Assembly: GCA_903970295.1 (NCBI GenBank)
Contig: CAJCHQ010000668.1
Span: 1-12,212 of the forward strand
Reading direction: 5' to 3'
Source: Bryobacterales bacterium
GTDB taxonomy: Bacteria; Cyanobacteriota; Vampirovibrionia; Obscuribacterales; Obscuribacteraceae
DNA: 12,212 nucleotides
This document shows, one piece after another, positions 1 through 6,467 of this stretch. Position 1 is the first letter of the stretch. Each line of letters starts with the position of its first letter. Position numbers and translations under genes: made by a program. Under the pieces are notes generated by a model, which was not told where the DNA came from, searched no databases, and worked only from the letters and a program-made list of their open reading frames with translations.

Positions 1-2
1 TC

Positions 3-1115
3 GCGACAAAGCTCATCGAACAGACGGGAACTTTTGAGGTGTCGCGCATACTTCTGAGTGCGGGAGCGGTAGGCCCCTCGCTCGCCGTGGAGAAGCGCGG
101 GGCGGCGATGAATTTGTTGCTACAAGTTCCCGGGATGTATATTGGAGCCATGGCTGCAGCCAACAACTGGATTGCCGACGGCGATCGCGGGCTGTGTCGC
201 AACGTACTGCCGGATTTTGCGGAAGACGCAATTTTTGAAGTGATCGCTGACTTGAGAAATCTAATCGCACTGGCACCAGCCCACGAAGAAGCAAACCTAA
301 ATGGCATTCAAGTTGCGCGGCAGCACTTCACTCAAGTTCCGGAGGTTGCTGTGTTTGACACCGCGTACCATCACACGATGCCACTGTCCTCAATCGTCTA
401 CGCCGGACCATACGACTGGTTCGAAAAAGACGGTATTCGCCGCTACGGGTTTCACGGTATCAGTCACCAATATTGCGCAGAACGTGCATCTGAGATATTG
501 GGCAAGGAACCGAGTCAACTGAGAATTCTCAACTGTCACTTGGGCAATGGCGGCTCGATTTGTGCCATCAAAAACGGTGCCTCGGTCATGACGACGATGG
601 GCTACACTCCGCTCGAAGGACTCGTCATGGGCGCACGCAGCGGCTCAATCGATCCGGGGATCATTATTCATCTGATTCAGGACAAAGCTTATTCTCCAGA
701 TGAGCTGTTAAGGATCCTGAATCGAAATTCTGGCTTGCTCGGAATTTCTGGAGTCTCGAGTGATATGCGAGAAATCTTGAAAGCTAGTGACGGAGGAAAC
801 GAACGAGCCCAATTGGCGTTCGATATCTATGTGCAAAGCGTTTCGACCAATATTTGTGCTTTGCTGCCTCGACTGGGTGGTGTGGATACAATTTCGTTCG
901 CCGGCGGTATCGGCGAAAATTCGCCCGAAGTGCGAGCAGCGATATGCTCTCAGCTAGATTTTCTGGGCGTCAAAATTGATCGCGACGCAAACGCAAGCAC
1001 GAAAGATGACCGCGATATCTCGGCAGACGAAGCAAGAATTCGGACGCTAGTAATTCACACCAATGAAGAGCTGGCTATTGCTCGCAGTTGCGTGCAATTC
1101 GCCCGCAAAAACTGA
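3..1115 (+). CDS. ackA: Acetate kinase, 5' end outside window
   Basis: Acetate kinase interconverts acetate plus ATP and acetyl phosphate in the cytoplasm, usually as the last step of fermentative ATP formation. The frame is open to the left edge, so the N-terminus with the usual N-G-S-S-S phosphate motif is missing. Diagnostic segments appear in family order: LAPAHEEANL (family LAPLH, catalytic His), VAVFDTAYHHTMP, RRYGFHGISHQY, NCHLGNGGS, TPLEGLVMGARSGSIDP (transition-state Arg), FAGGIGEN and TNEELAIA near the end. The remaining length fits the roughly 400-residue family. One oddity is that the near-invariant HRxVHGG segment reads GDRGLCRN at 180-203; the Arg is kept but the rest is lost. 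Upstream, RGAAMNLLLQ still resembles the family, so the frame is probably right but the N-terminal lobe is strongly diverged. Identity is sure; activity is less so. Confidence 0.93.
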   Translation, partial: ATKLIEQTGTFEVSRILLSAGAVGPSLAVEKRGAAMNLLLQVPGMYIGAMAAANNWIADGDRGLCRNVLPDFAEDAIFEVIADLRNLIALAPAHEEANLNGIQVARQHFTQVPEVAVFDTAYHHTMPLSSIVYAGPYDWFEKDGIRRYGFHGISHQYCAERASEILGKEPSQLRILNCHLGNGGSICAIKNGASVMTTMGYTPLEGLVMGARSGSIDPGIIIHLIQDKAYSPDELLRILNRNSGLLGISGVSSDMREILKASDGGNERAQLAFDIYVQSVSTNICALLPRLGGVDTISFAGGIGENSPEVRAAICSQLDFLGVKIDRDANASTKDDRDISADEARIRTLVIHTNEELAIARSCVQFARKN

Positions 1116-1422
1116 TATGCAAAAAATTGAGGCGCAAAAATTGCGGCGCAACGATTGCGGCCAACGATTATTGAGCATAAAGTCCTGCACACTGCAGTCA
1201 CGGGCTCTTTTTTCTAGTTTCGGCTACGCCGACACAACACAACACTGGACTTTCTGGCATATGTTCCGGACATGAAAGGACTAGGCATACGAGTACTCTC
1301 CAGTTTCGGGTTGAGTGATTGCTGAGGACGAGTCTGTGGCCGGACGGCCCCACCGTGACGCTGGTTAATGTCATGCGCGTCGTTAGGGACTGCACTTTGG
1401 ATACTGGCGATGATAGGAATCG
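1116..1422. other. Intergenic gap between convergent genes
   Basis: This 307-bp stretch separates the ends of two convergent genes. It begins with a degenerate 14-bp tandem repeat, listed separately. A short CTGCA/TGCAG hairpin at about 1185-1197 is followed by a run of six T at 1208-1213, but the stem is only 5 bp and the T run is about 10 bases away, so it is at best a weak terminator for the acetate kinase gene. A GC-rich fold sits near 1336-1353 without a T run on either strand. No recognisable protein is encoded. Confidence 0.6.
1119..1176. repeat. Degenerate 14-bp tandem repeat after ackA
   Basis: About four adjacent copies of a 14-15 bp unit start 4 bases after the acetate kinase stop codon: GCAAAAAATTGAGGC, GCAAAAATTGCGGC, GCAACGATTGCGGC and CAACGATTATTGAGC. 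Neighbouring copies share 10-13 positions. This looks like a small decayed minisatellite produced by slippage. No function can be read from it. Confidence 0.6.
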
Positions 1423-2469
1423 CTAATTTTGACTGCTATTTCTCTGCCTTCTTCTCGCAAAGCTGGCACTTTCAAGTCCAAGACATCTTTCTATCGCAGA
1501 TGCAGCGGCAAGTCCACTAAGAAAAGCCCCCTCGACTCGCGGCGCTATGCACCAATCGCCACAGTAGGCAATAGAGTGTTCGCGATCGAGTATGCAGGCC
1601 TGCCCACGCACGGAGGCAGGCAATGCGAATCTCCACTTATGTGTTTTCGAGTAAGCTGCTTCTGGCAGATCCAGATTTAGTAAAGTGGCAAATCTTTCAA
1701 TCAAGAGCCTTTCAATTTCGTCGGAACTCGTTTCGAAATGGTTCTGTGACCATTCCGCAGTAGCATGAACGACCCACCTTTCTCCTTGGGGGCGCCCGGG
1801 CTTACTGGAGTCGCGTGCTACCCAGGAGATCACTGGATCGTCAAGCTTGATACCATCGAAATCTACTTTCAAACGTTCATTAAAGGACATAAGCAAGGCA
1901 CAGCAGGGGAGCAGCTTGCATTGGAGAAGCTCTGGATTCGGATACAATGCCGCTGCCTGCGGCGGTGGCATATTTAACACTACTGAGTCGAAGCCATCAC
2001 GGCTAAATGGTTCAGTGCTCTCTCCACGGTCGCACATACCGGACAAAGTCCACCTCTCGTTCCCGCGCAAAACTTCCGTCACACGGTGAGATAGAAGTAT
2101 ATCCCGCTCACGGGCAAGTTCTTCAGCGAAGCTACGCATCATTGGCACGCCGACGTAGCGCGGATGCTCCACTTTATAGGGTTTTGATGTCCGGTCCACC
2201 ATCTGTGCGAACTCACCGTTCCATCTAGCTACCACCGTTTTGCGAACGAAACCTGCAAGAAATTGTCTGAACGTTTCGTCTCGCGCGGTGAAATACTGAG
2301 CGCCGTAATCAAAACTGTTTTCGTCCCGCATGCGAGAGGCTAATCGACCACCGGGGAAGCGCCCTTTGTCGAAAATTGTCACACTGATACCACAGCGGGA
2401 CAGCTCGGCTGCGCAGACCAGCCCGGCTAAACCTGCCCCAACTATTGCCACTTGAGCAGTTTTTTCCAA
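1423..2469 (-). CDS. Renalase-like FAD-dependent oxidoreductase
   Basis: This is a 348-residue flavoprotein of the amine-oxidase fold (COG3380, renalase-like). The N-terminus carries the Rossmann FAD motif VAIVGAGLAGL (7-17), with an acidic residue closing strand 2 (FDK, D34). Then come the GGR motif RFPGGRLASR (37-46) and DYGAQYFTARD (54-64), typical of this family. The C-terminus has YCGDWCIAPRVEGAFLSG, the second FAD contact. Bacterial renalases oxidise the 2- and 6-dihydro isomers of NAD(P)H, so a metabolite-repair role is possible, but substrate is inferred from family only. The start codon is TTG at 2469; the nearby upstream ATG is out of frame, and GGGG lies about 6 bases before the TTG. 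It has no signal peptide and is likely cytoplasmic. It converges with ackA and has no operon partner in view. Confidence 0.87.
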   Translation of the reverse strand: MEKTAQVAIVGAGLAGLVCAAELSRCGISVTIFDKGRFPGGRLASRMRDENSFDYGAQYFTARDETFRQFLAGFVRKTVVARWNGEFAQMVDRTSKPYKVEHPRYVGVPMMRSFAEELARERDILLSHRVTEVLRGNERWTLSGMCDRGESTEPFSRDGFDSVVLNMPPPQAAALYPNPELLQCKLLPCCALLMSFNERLKVDFDGIKLDDPVISWVARDSSKPGRPQGERWVVHATAEWSQNHFETSSDEIERLLIERFATLLNLDLPEAAYSKTHKWRFALPASVRGQACILDREHSIAYCGDWCIAPRVEGAFLSGLAAASAIERCLGLESASFARRRQRNSSQN

Positions 2470-2636
2470 ACGATCGCCCCATTCATAAACCTTTAACCCT
2501 CGTTCCTCTTAAGCAGTTTAACCGACCAGAGTGACTGCAAAGTGAACGCTGATTGTTGTATGAGATCTAGATCGCGGTCATTGCCACCCTCGACAATCTC
2601 GCTCAAATGCGTAAAGATGGTTGGCACAGAGGTTAA

Positions 2637-2799
2637 TCAAGCTGCGACGCGTTCTATTTGCTTTGCTGCGAGCGCTCTATCTGCGCCGATTTCCAGAGCA
2701 ACGTCGTTTTACCAACTTGACGCGGACCAATGAGTCCGACCGCAGCCTGGCGGTCTAAGGCTCTCGAACAACAATTAGAGCACGGCGCGGGATTATCAT
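2637..2799 (-). pseudogene. Remnant of AAA_14/DUF4143-type ATPase, two frameshifts
   Basis: Three segments in two minus-strand frames join into the N-terminus of an AAA_14/DUF4143-family ATPase. The first, MIIPRRALIVVRE (2799 to 2761), is followed in another frame by ALDRQ and the Walker A stretch AVGLIGPRQVGKTT. The third, ALEIGADRALAAKQIE, is again in the first frame before a TGA at 2639-2637. Restoring one base near 2760 and one near 2700 gives a continuous reading that matches the usual family start, in which GPRQVGKTTLALEI is typical. The rest of the family (Walker B, C-terminal domain) is absent, so this is a truncated, frameshifted relic. Where homology really ends on the left is uncertain. 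A longer minus-strand frame (2860-2654) exists but mixes the frames and is not a real gene. Confidence 0.68.
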
Positions 2800-2864
2800 C
2801 CTCGTAAATATGTAGCGGCGTCAGCCTGAAAATTATCGTCGGCGGCTGAAATCTCATCAATTTT

Positions 2865-2871
2865 AGGGGAG
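2865..2871 (+). promoter_or_regulatory. Strong Shine-Dalgarno serving the upstream ORF
   Basis: AGGGGAG lies 7 bases before the ATG at 2879 and 43 bases before the ATG of the large gene at 2915. The large gene's own ATG has no comparable site directly upstream (TTCTGGCC). Ribosomes would therefore be expected to load at 2879 first. Confidence 0.55.
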
Positions 2872-2873
2872 AA

Positions 2874-2921
2874 TTCCCATGGTCTCAACCGTTGGAATGA
2901 AGTAACTTCTGGCCATGGGAA
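2874..2921 (+). repeat. Inverted repeat pairing two start codons
   Basis: TTCCCATGG (2874-2882) and CCATGGGAA (2913-2921) are perfect 9-base inverted repeats separated by 30 bases. Each arm contains a start codon: ATG 2879 of the leader ORF and ATG 2915 of the main gene. In mRNA the two AUGs would pair with each other and be hidden, and translation of the leader ORF would open the stem. Confidence 0.5.
2879..2905 (+). CDS. 8-codon upstream ORF (leader peptide candidate)
   Basis: ATG GTC TCA ACC GTT GGA ATG AAG TAA encodes MVSTVGMK. It has a well-placed Shine-Dalgarno and ends 9 bases before the ATG of the large HELAH-motif gene, in the same frame. Two readings are possible. It may be a true leader ORF that feeds ribosomes to the main gene by termination-reinitiation. 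Alternatively, the gene originally started at 2879 and TAA is a nonsense mutation, in which case expression now depends on the downstream ATG. The peptide shows no run of one amino acid, so classical attenuation is not suggested. Confidence 0.4.
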   Translation: MVSTVGMK

Positions 2922-4297
2922 CACAAGAATTAGAAAATAAGAGGCAGGCAACAACCTCGCCAAAGGCGGCGAAGGATACAAATCACGTCAATTTGCTATC
3001 GCTGCACAAAGGCGCTAAAAATGCTGTCATAGACTGCTACGTATCCAGTCCACCTGTGGAAAAGCTGAAAGAGAACTTCTTAATAGCGCACTCGATGTAT
3101 GTGACTGGAGAGCCGACCACATCTGGATGCGCCTTTGATTATTCGTTCTTATACAGCTCAGATTTAGGAACTCAATTTCAAACTTCTGCTAGTGCCGCGG
3201 GGTTAAAAGAAGCTGTTGCCAAACTGCACCAGCGCGAATCGTCCGCCAAAAGAGAGATAGAGAAAAACTATGGTGTTGTTTTCGGCGCACAGGGTGACGC
3301 TATTCGCAGAACACTGACTGTAAAAAATCGCGAGATTGTTCTTGGTCCGCAATTGATCGCCAAAAATCCTTCACTGCCTCAATTAGCGGGAATCGCGGAA
3401 GGACTGAAACACTCGTTTCCCGATGCGTTGCCCACGCCCGGTAGCGCTCCAATTAAATTTTTTGCGGCAAACTTCGATCCTGAAGCAGTAGCCAATGCCG
3501 AATACACTAATAAAAAAGAGCATCCGCAAATTACGCTTTACGACTATACAAATTTTCTTCCCGTTACTTCCAAGTCATCCCGCGAGGGCTACCAGACATC
3601 GCTTGAAAGAGAAGCCAAATATAAGGTTTCCGATCCGGCATTCTATGCCCTTATGCCAAAAGTAGCCGACCATTTCGAGCTGCGCTCGATCCAGCAAACA
3701 GTCGAACATGAACTAGCGCATCATGCCGAACATCGAATTGGCTGGAACGTCCAAGATAATAGCGACAAATTCGCCGCGGCTTTCGGCTGGGTTGTCGATC
3801 CATCCTTCTCAACGGCGAAGAATCACGAGTATATGCTGCGCGGTAAAAATGGAGAATATTATGCGCACATAGGGCAAACATCTTCAACAAATCCAGGGGA
3901 ATGGATTCAAGTCAACTCTCACGGAGGGATAAACCCAGGCCAAGTCGGCACTGAGTTGAAATTGCTTTCGAATAAAGAAGTAGCGAGCCGTGCGGCAGTC
4001 AAACCTATCTCTGATTATTTTCCATCACCATTAGAAATGATGGCGGAATCCATTTCACACCTCCGCGATGGTGCACAATCACGCCGAGAGTTGCTCGAAA
4101 ACGACGCCAAACTCTACTTCGAGTCGAAGCGAGAAGATCAGCTGGACATCAATGTCACATACGGACTAAATGCGGCTGGAGAACCGAATTATGTACGCGA
4201 TCTCAATGGCACCATCGTAATTGGCGACCCCGAGACAGTAAAAAATATAAATTTGTTTGAGCAGAGAGTGCAAAACTTACAGGGACGTAAACAATAA
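2915..4297 (+). CDS. Hypothetical protein with HELAH zinc-protease-like motif
   Basis: This 460-residue protein belongs to no family I recognise. Residues 265-269 are HELAH, preceded by VE and followed by HAEHR, which fits the HExxH zinc-metallopeptidase pattern: two His ligands and a catalytic Glu in a helix. A candidate third ligand lies in LEMMAES (E374 or E378), about 105-110 residues later, as in gluzincins, where a downstream helix supplies Glu; that assignment is inference. The N-terminal 25 residues are polar and low in complexity. No signal peptide or membrane segment is visible, so it is cytosolic or exported by an unusual route. ATG 2915 follows an in-frame TAA (2903-2905), so no longer start is possible except CTG; the leader with uORF and hairpin is described separately. 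The Rieske oxygenase gene begins 26 bp downstream, suggesting co-transcription. Other roles, such as a toxin-like or structural protein, cannot be excluded. Confidence 0.8.
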   Translation: MGTQELENKRQATTSPKAAKDTNHVNLLSLHKGAKNAVIDCYVSSPPVEKLKENFLIAHSMYVTGEPTTSGCAFDYSFLYSSDLGTQFQTSASAAGLKEAVAKLHQRESSAKREIEKNYGVVFGAQGDAIRRTLTVKNREIVLGPQLIAKNPSLPQLAGIAEGLKHSFPDALPTPGSAPIKFFAANFDPEAVANAEYTNKKEHPQITLYDYTNFLPVTSKSSREGYQTSLEREAKYKVSDPAFYALMPKVADHFELRSIQQTVEHELAHHAEHRIGWNVQDNSDKFAAAFGWVVDPSFSTAKNHEYMLRGKNGEYYAHIGQTSSTNPGEWIQVNSHGGINPGQVGTELKLLSNKEVASRAAVKPISDYFPSPLEMMAESISHLRDGAQSRRELLENDAKLYFESKREDQLDINVTYGLNAAGEPNYVRDLNGTIVIGDPETVKNINLFEQRVQNLQGRKQ

Positions 4298-4314
4298 AAT
4301 AGCTAAAGTTGAGC

Positions 4315-4318
4315 GGAG
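4315..4318 (+). promoter_or_regulatory. Ribosome binding site deciding Rieske start
   Basis: GGAG sits 5 bases before ATG 4324. A possible TTG start at 4309 lies upstream of this site and has no Shine-Dalgarno of its own, so the ATG is preferred and the protein loses five residues relative to the longest reading. Confidence 0.6.
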
Positions 4319-4323
4319 ACGCC

Positions 4324-5430
4324 ATGGAAGTCCCACTGCATCAAATCATCGGATCATACAACGATCAGAATGCGCTGGAAAAGGCATCGACCATTCCGGC
4401 TTCTTGGTATACCGACAATCGCCTGGCGAATCTCGAGCGGCAAAACGTCTTTGGACGCACATGGCAAATGGTCGCCCGGCTGGAACAACTTAGAGAACCC
4501 GGACAATTCGTCGCGACTGAACTAACTGGTGAGCCCATTGTGCTTGTTCGCAGTGAAGACAATCAACTGCGCGCTTTTTATAACGTTTGCCGTCATCACG
4601 CTGCCGCTGTTGTGACTGCACCGTGCGGAGTCGCCAATATTTTACGTTGCCCATATCACGGCTGGAGTTACGGTTTGGATGGTGCACTTAAAGCCATGAC
4701 AGAATTTGAAGGCGTGTGCGATTTCGATCGTTCGCAAAATGGTCTGGTACCGATTCGCGTAGACGCCTGGGAGCATTTTGTTTTTATCACGCTCGATGCC
4801 GCTGCCGGAAGCCTCGCGGAATTCCTTGGACGCTTAACTGAAAGAGTTGCGCCTCTAAATCTAACTACACTGAAGTTTTTCGAAAGACGAACTTACGATT
4901 TGAATTGCAACTGGAAAGTCTTTGTCGACAATTATCTCGATGGTGGCTATCATGTGCCGCACTTGCACAAAGGTTTAAATAGCGTTCTCGACCCGAAACA
5001 GTACGCTATTGAAATCGAGGATCGCTATTGTCTGCAATCCAGTCCGATAGTCGAGTCGGCGGCAGATGCCACGACTGCTGCCTCGCGCCTGGGAGATCGC
5101 GCTTCCTATTTCTGGCAGTATCCTAACTTTATGATCAATCACTATCAAGGCTACATGGACACTAATCTGGTTGTGCCAAACGGAATCGATCGCTGCCGAG
5201 TTATTTTCGAATTTTACTTCGACGACGTGAGCGCCGATTGCACAGAAAAGAACCGCCGAAGCATCGCCGTTGCAGAACATGTTAACGACGAAGATTTGGG
5301 CATATGTGAAGACGTCCAGCGCGGCTTATATTCTCGTGCTTACGGGGCTGGGCGTCTGTCGGTCCGGCGGGAGGCCGGGGAGCATCTATTTCATCGCCTT
5401 CTGGCGTCTGATCTCAAGCGAACCAGATGA
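4324..5430 (+). CDS. Rieske non-heme iron oxygenase, choline monooxygenase-like
   Basis: This is the alpha subunit of a Rieske [2Fe-2S]/mononuclear iron oxygenase of 368 residues, a full family length. The Rieske cluster ligands are C89-x-H91 (CRH) and C109-x-x-H112 (CPYH), 17 residues apart. The catalytic iron site is DNYLDGGYHVPHLH (202-215), with H210 and H215, and the likely Asp ligand is D324 in NDEDLGIC. NYLDGGYHVP and the C-terminal QRGLYSRAYGAGRLS...HLFHRLL block resemble plant and bacterial choline monooxygenases, which oxidise choline to betaine aldehyde. The substrate here is unproven, and other quaternary amines or aromatic acids are possible. A ferredoxin/reductase partner is required, but none is encoded in this window. 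It follows the HELAH-protein gene closely and probably shares its transcript. Confidence 0.9.
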   Translation: MEVPLHQIIGSYNDQNALEKASTIPASWYTDNRLANLERQNVFGRTWQMVARLEQLREPGQFVATELTGEPIVLVRSEDNQLRAFYNVCRHHAAAVVTAPCGVANILRCPYHGWSYGLDGALKAMTEFEGVCDFDRSQNGLVPIRVDAWEHFVFITLDAAAGSLAEFLGRLTERVAPLNLTTLKFFERRTYDLNCNWKVFVDNYLDGGYHVPHLHKGLNSVLDPKQYAIEIEDRYCLQSSPIVESAADATTAASRLGDRASYFWQYPNFMINHYQGYMDTNLVVPNGIDRCRVIFEFYFDDVSADCTEKNRRSIAVAEHVNDEDLGICEDVQRGLYSRAYGAGRLSVRREAGEHLFHRLLASDLKRTR

Positions 5431-5476
5431 CTTCAAGTTTTTTGGTAGTGAAGAAATCGCGACCCACGTTATGCCG

Positions 5477-5842
5477 TCACGCTGCCACGATGTCGCGCCT
5501 GGTGCGTAGGGTGACGACACTGTTCAGGTCTTTCTTCACTTTGCTCACTGCTTCGGTGTAAGAAAGAAGGCTCAAGTAATCGGTAGGATGGGCTTTTTCC
5601 CAGATCTCGACTGCTTTCCTCAACAACTCTCTGCCGCCCTTCAAGTTATGCTGGGCAATCATGACCTCAGCCATGTTATAGAGGGCAAGCGCGATCGAAC
5701 TAGTCTCGCCACCGAAAATCTGCTCTTCCAGCATGATCATCTTGACGTAGGCTTCCTCTGCAAGTGCGTACTGCCCGTTCATCTTGTATTTGGTAGCGGC
5801 GTAGTGCAAACGTTCCAAATCGACACTTTTCACTAACTTCAT
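5477..5842 (-). CDS. Small TPR protein (kinesin-light-chain type)
   Basis: The 121-residue protein is mainly two helical tetratricopeptide units: about 8-42 (YAATKYKMNGQYALAEEAYVKMI then LEEQIFG) and 48-85 (ALALYNMAEVMIAQ through LLRKAVEIWEKAHPTD). The roughly 42-residue spacing and the LYNMAE and IWEKAHP features match the kinesin-light-chain-like TPR subtype. These domains mediate protein-protein contacts, but the partner is unknown. There is no signal peptide, membrane segment or enzymatic domain. The ATG at 5842 has a good Shine-Dalgarno (AAGGTG, 5 bases upstream). The gene converges with the Rieske oxygenase gene, separated by 46 bases without a clear terminator. It is transcribed out of the structured 1.1-kb gap. 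Confidence 0.82.
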   Translation of the reverse strand: MKLVKSVDLERLHYAATKYKMNGQYALAEEAYVKMIMLEEQIFGGETSSIALALYNMAEVMIAQHNLKGGRELLRKAVEIWEKAHPTDYLSLLSYTEAVSKVKKDLNSVVTLRTRRDIVAA

Positions 5843-5910
5843 GGGTTCACCTTCTGGTTCGAATCACGAAGGCAATAGTAATGATTTCCGGAAAGCAAGT
5901 AATCCAGCGC

Positions 5911-5931
5911 ATGGGGTATCCCCCTCTCGGG
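5911..5931 (-). promoter_or_regulatory. Hairpin with GAGA tetraloop in TPR gene leader
   Basis: Read on the minus strand, this contains CCCC-GAGA-GGGG, a short stem closed by a GNRA tetraloop. It is followed directly by GATACCCC, whose CCCC can pair with the same G run. Two mutually exclusive hairpins can therefore form about 70-90 bases upstream of the TPR start codon. The structure is seen by eye only; whether it is transcribed is unknown. Confidence 0.3.
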
Positions 5932-5970
5932 GTAAACTGCTGAGACAAAGGTTGAAGCTGCAGGCTACAT

Positions 5971-6004
5971 GGGCTCTGCAGGCATCAAGCCGGTGACAGA
6001 GCCC
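5971..6004. repeat. Inverted repeat GGGCTCTG/CAGAGCCC
   Basis: Perfect 8-base arms (5971-5978 and 5997-6004) enclose an 18-base loop. There is no T run on either side, so it is not an intrinsic terminator. A direct repeat CTGCAGGC also occurs around the left arm. The element could be part of the TPR gene's 5' leader on the minus strand or a protein-binding site. Confidence 0.4.
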
Positions 6005-6066
6005 GGCCACGAATCGAAACAAACTATTAAGACGCTCGCATTTCGTACCTTCAGAACGCCGACAGG

Positions 6067-6083
6067 CGCCCAGTCGCTGGGCG
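6067..6083. repeat. GC-rich hairpin CGCCCAG/CTGGGCG
   Basis: Perfect 7-base arms with a TCG loop lie 33 bases left of the 27-bp tandem array. Two flanking G:C pairs can extend the stem past a bulged T. No T run follows on either strand. It may mark one edge of the structured region. Confidence 0.4.
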
Positions 6084-6116
6084 TCCCTCTGGACTAGACC
6101 GTGGAGCCCATAATTT

Positions 6117-6332
6117 GGCGATATCGGCAAGCTTTTGAATTTCGGCGATATCGGTAAGCTTTTGAATCTCGGCGATATCGGCAAGCTTTTGAATCTCGGC
6201 GATATCGGTAAGCTTTTGAATCTCGGCGATATCGGTAAGCTTTTTAGTTTAAGCGATATCGGCAAGCTTTTGAATCTCGGCGATATCGGTAAGCTTTTGA
6301 GTTTAAACGATATCGGCGAATTTCGGGGACTT
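6117..6332. repeat. 27-bp tandem array, eight units
   Basis: Seven complete units and a diverged eighth lie head to tail with no spacers: 6117, 6144, 6171, 6198, 6225, 6252, 6279 and 6306 start the units. The consensus begins GGCGATATCGGYAAGCTTTT and ends GAATCTC. Every unit contains the 8-bp palindrome CGATATCG, and the first seven contain AAGCTT. Units differ at few positions: C/T at position 12, the last six bases, and G or A at the start of units 5-8. The period is a multiple of three, so several frames stay open; the plus frame reads as a nonapeptide GDIGKLLNL repeat, and one minus frame as SLPISPRFK repeats. No ATG or Shine-Dalgarno supports translation: the plus frame has TAA at 6111-6113 and only TTG codons. 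It is best called a minisatellite or protein-binding array. Confidence 0.88.
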
Positions 6333-6467
6333 ATAGCCACGCGGTTTCAGATGCGACCGCCCCAGCTAACGTCGGGGGCAGCGAAAATTTTGACGTCTTA
6401 CTTACGCGTGCACGATCGAAGATTGAAGAACGAAAGAGAACCACGCACAAAAGCGTTCAATTAAAAT

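Noticed and set aside
181..188. GCGATCGC, the cyanobacterial HIP1 octamer
   Set aside because: I noticed only this exact copy in 12 kb, which is not an enrichment and says nothing about origin.
1198..1395. 65-residue minus-strand ORF in the gap after ackA
   Set aside because: Composition is not protein-like, no ribosome site or recognisable motif is present, and the length is within chance.
2654..2860. 68-residue minus-strand ORF containing a Walker A motif
   Set aside because: It is one frame of a frameshifted remnant; the family N-terminus and the post-Walker residues lie in the other frame, so it is annotated as a pseudogene instead.
5431..5476. CTTCA/TGAAG hairpin as terminator between the Rieske and TPR genes
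   Set aside because: The stem is only 5 bp and the T run is in the loop rather than after the stem.
5918..5990. TPP-riboswitch-like words (CTCGGGGT, CTGAGA, TTGAA) on the plus strand
   Set aside because: The essential following segments (ACCTGAT, the TAATxCC-type turn and the CGTAGGGA end) are absent, and no plus-strand gene lies near enough.
6117..6332. CRISPR array
   Set aside because: Units abut directly with no unique spacers, and no cas gene is present.
5864..6340. Long minus-strand ORF (158 residues) with SLPISPRFK repeats across the tandem array
   Set aside because: Openness follows from the 27-bp period being a multiple of three. The start is GTG without a ribosome site, and the part after the repeats resembles no protein and overlaps hairpins.
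6135..6464. Plus-strand ORF with GDIGKLLNL repeats
   Set aside because: In-frame TAA at 6111-6113 leaves only TTG codons inside the repeats as starts, with no Shine-Dalgarno. It is kept only as a possibility in the array finding.
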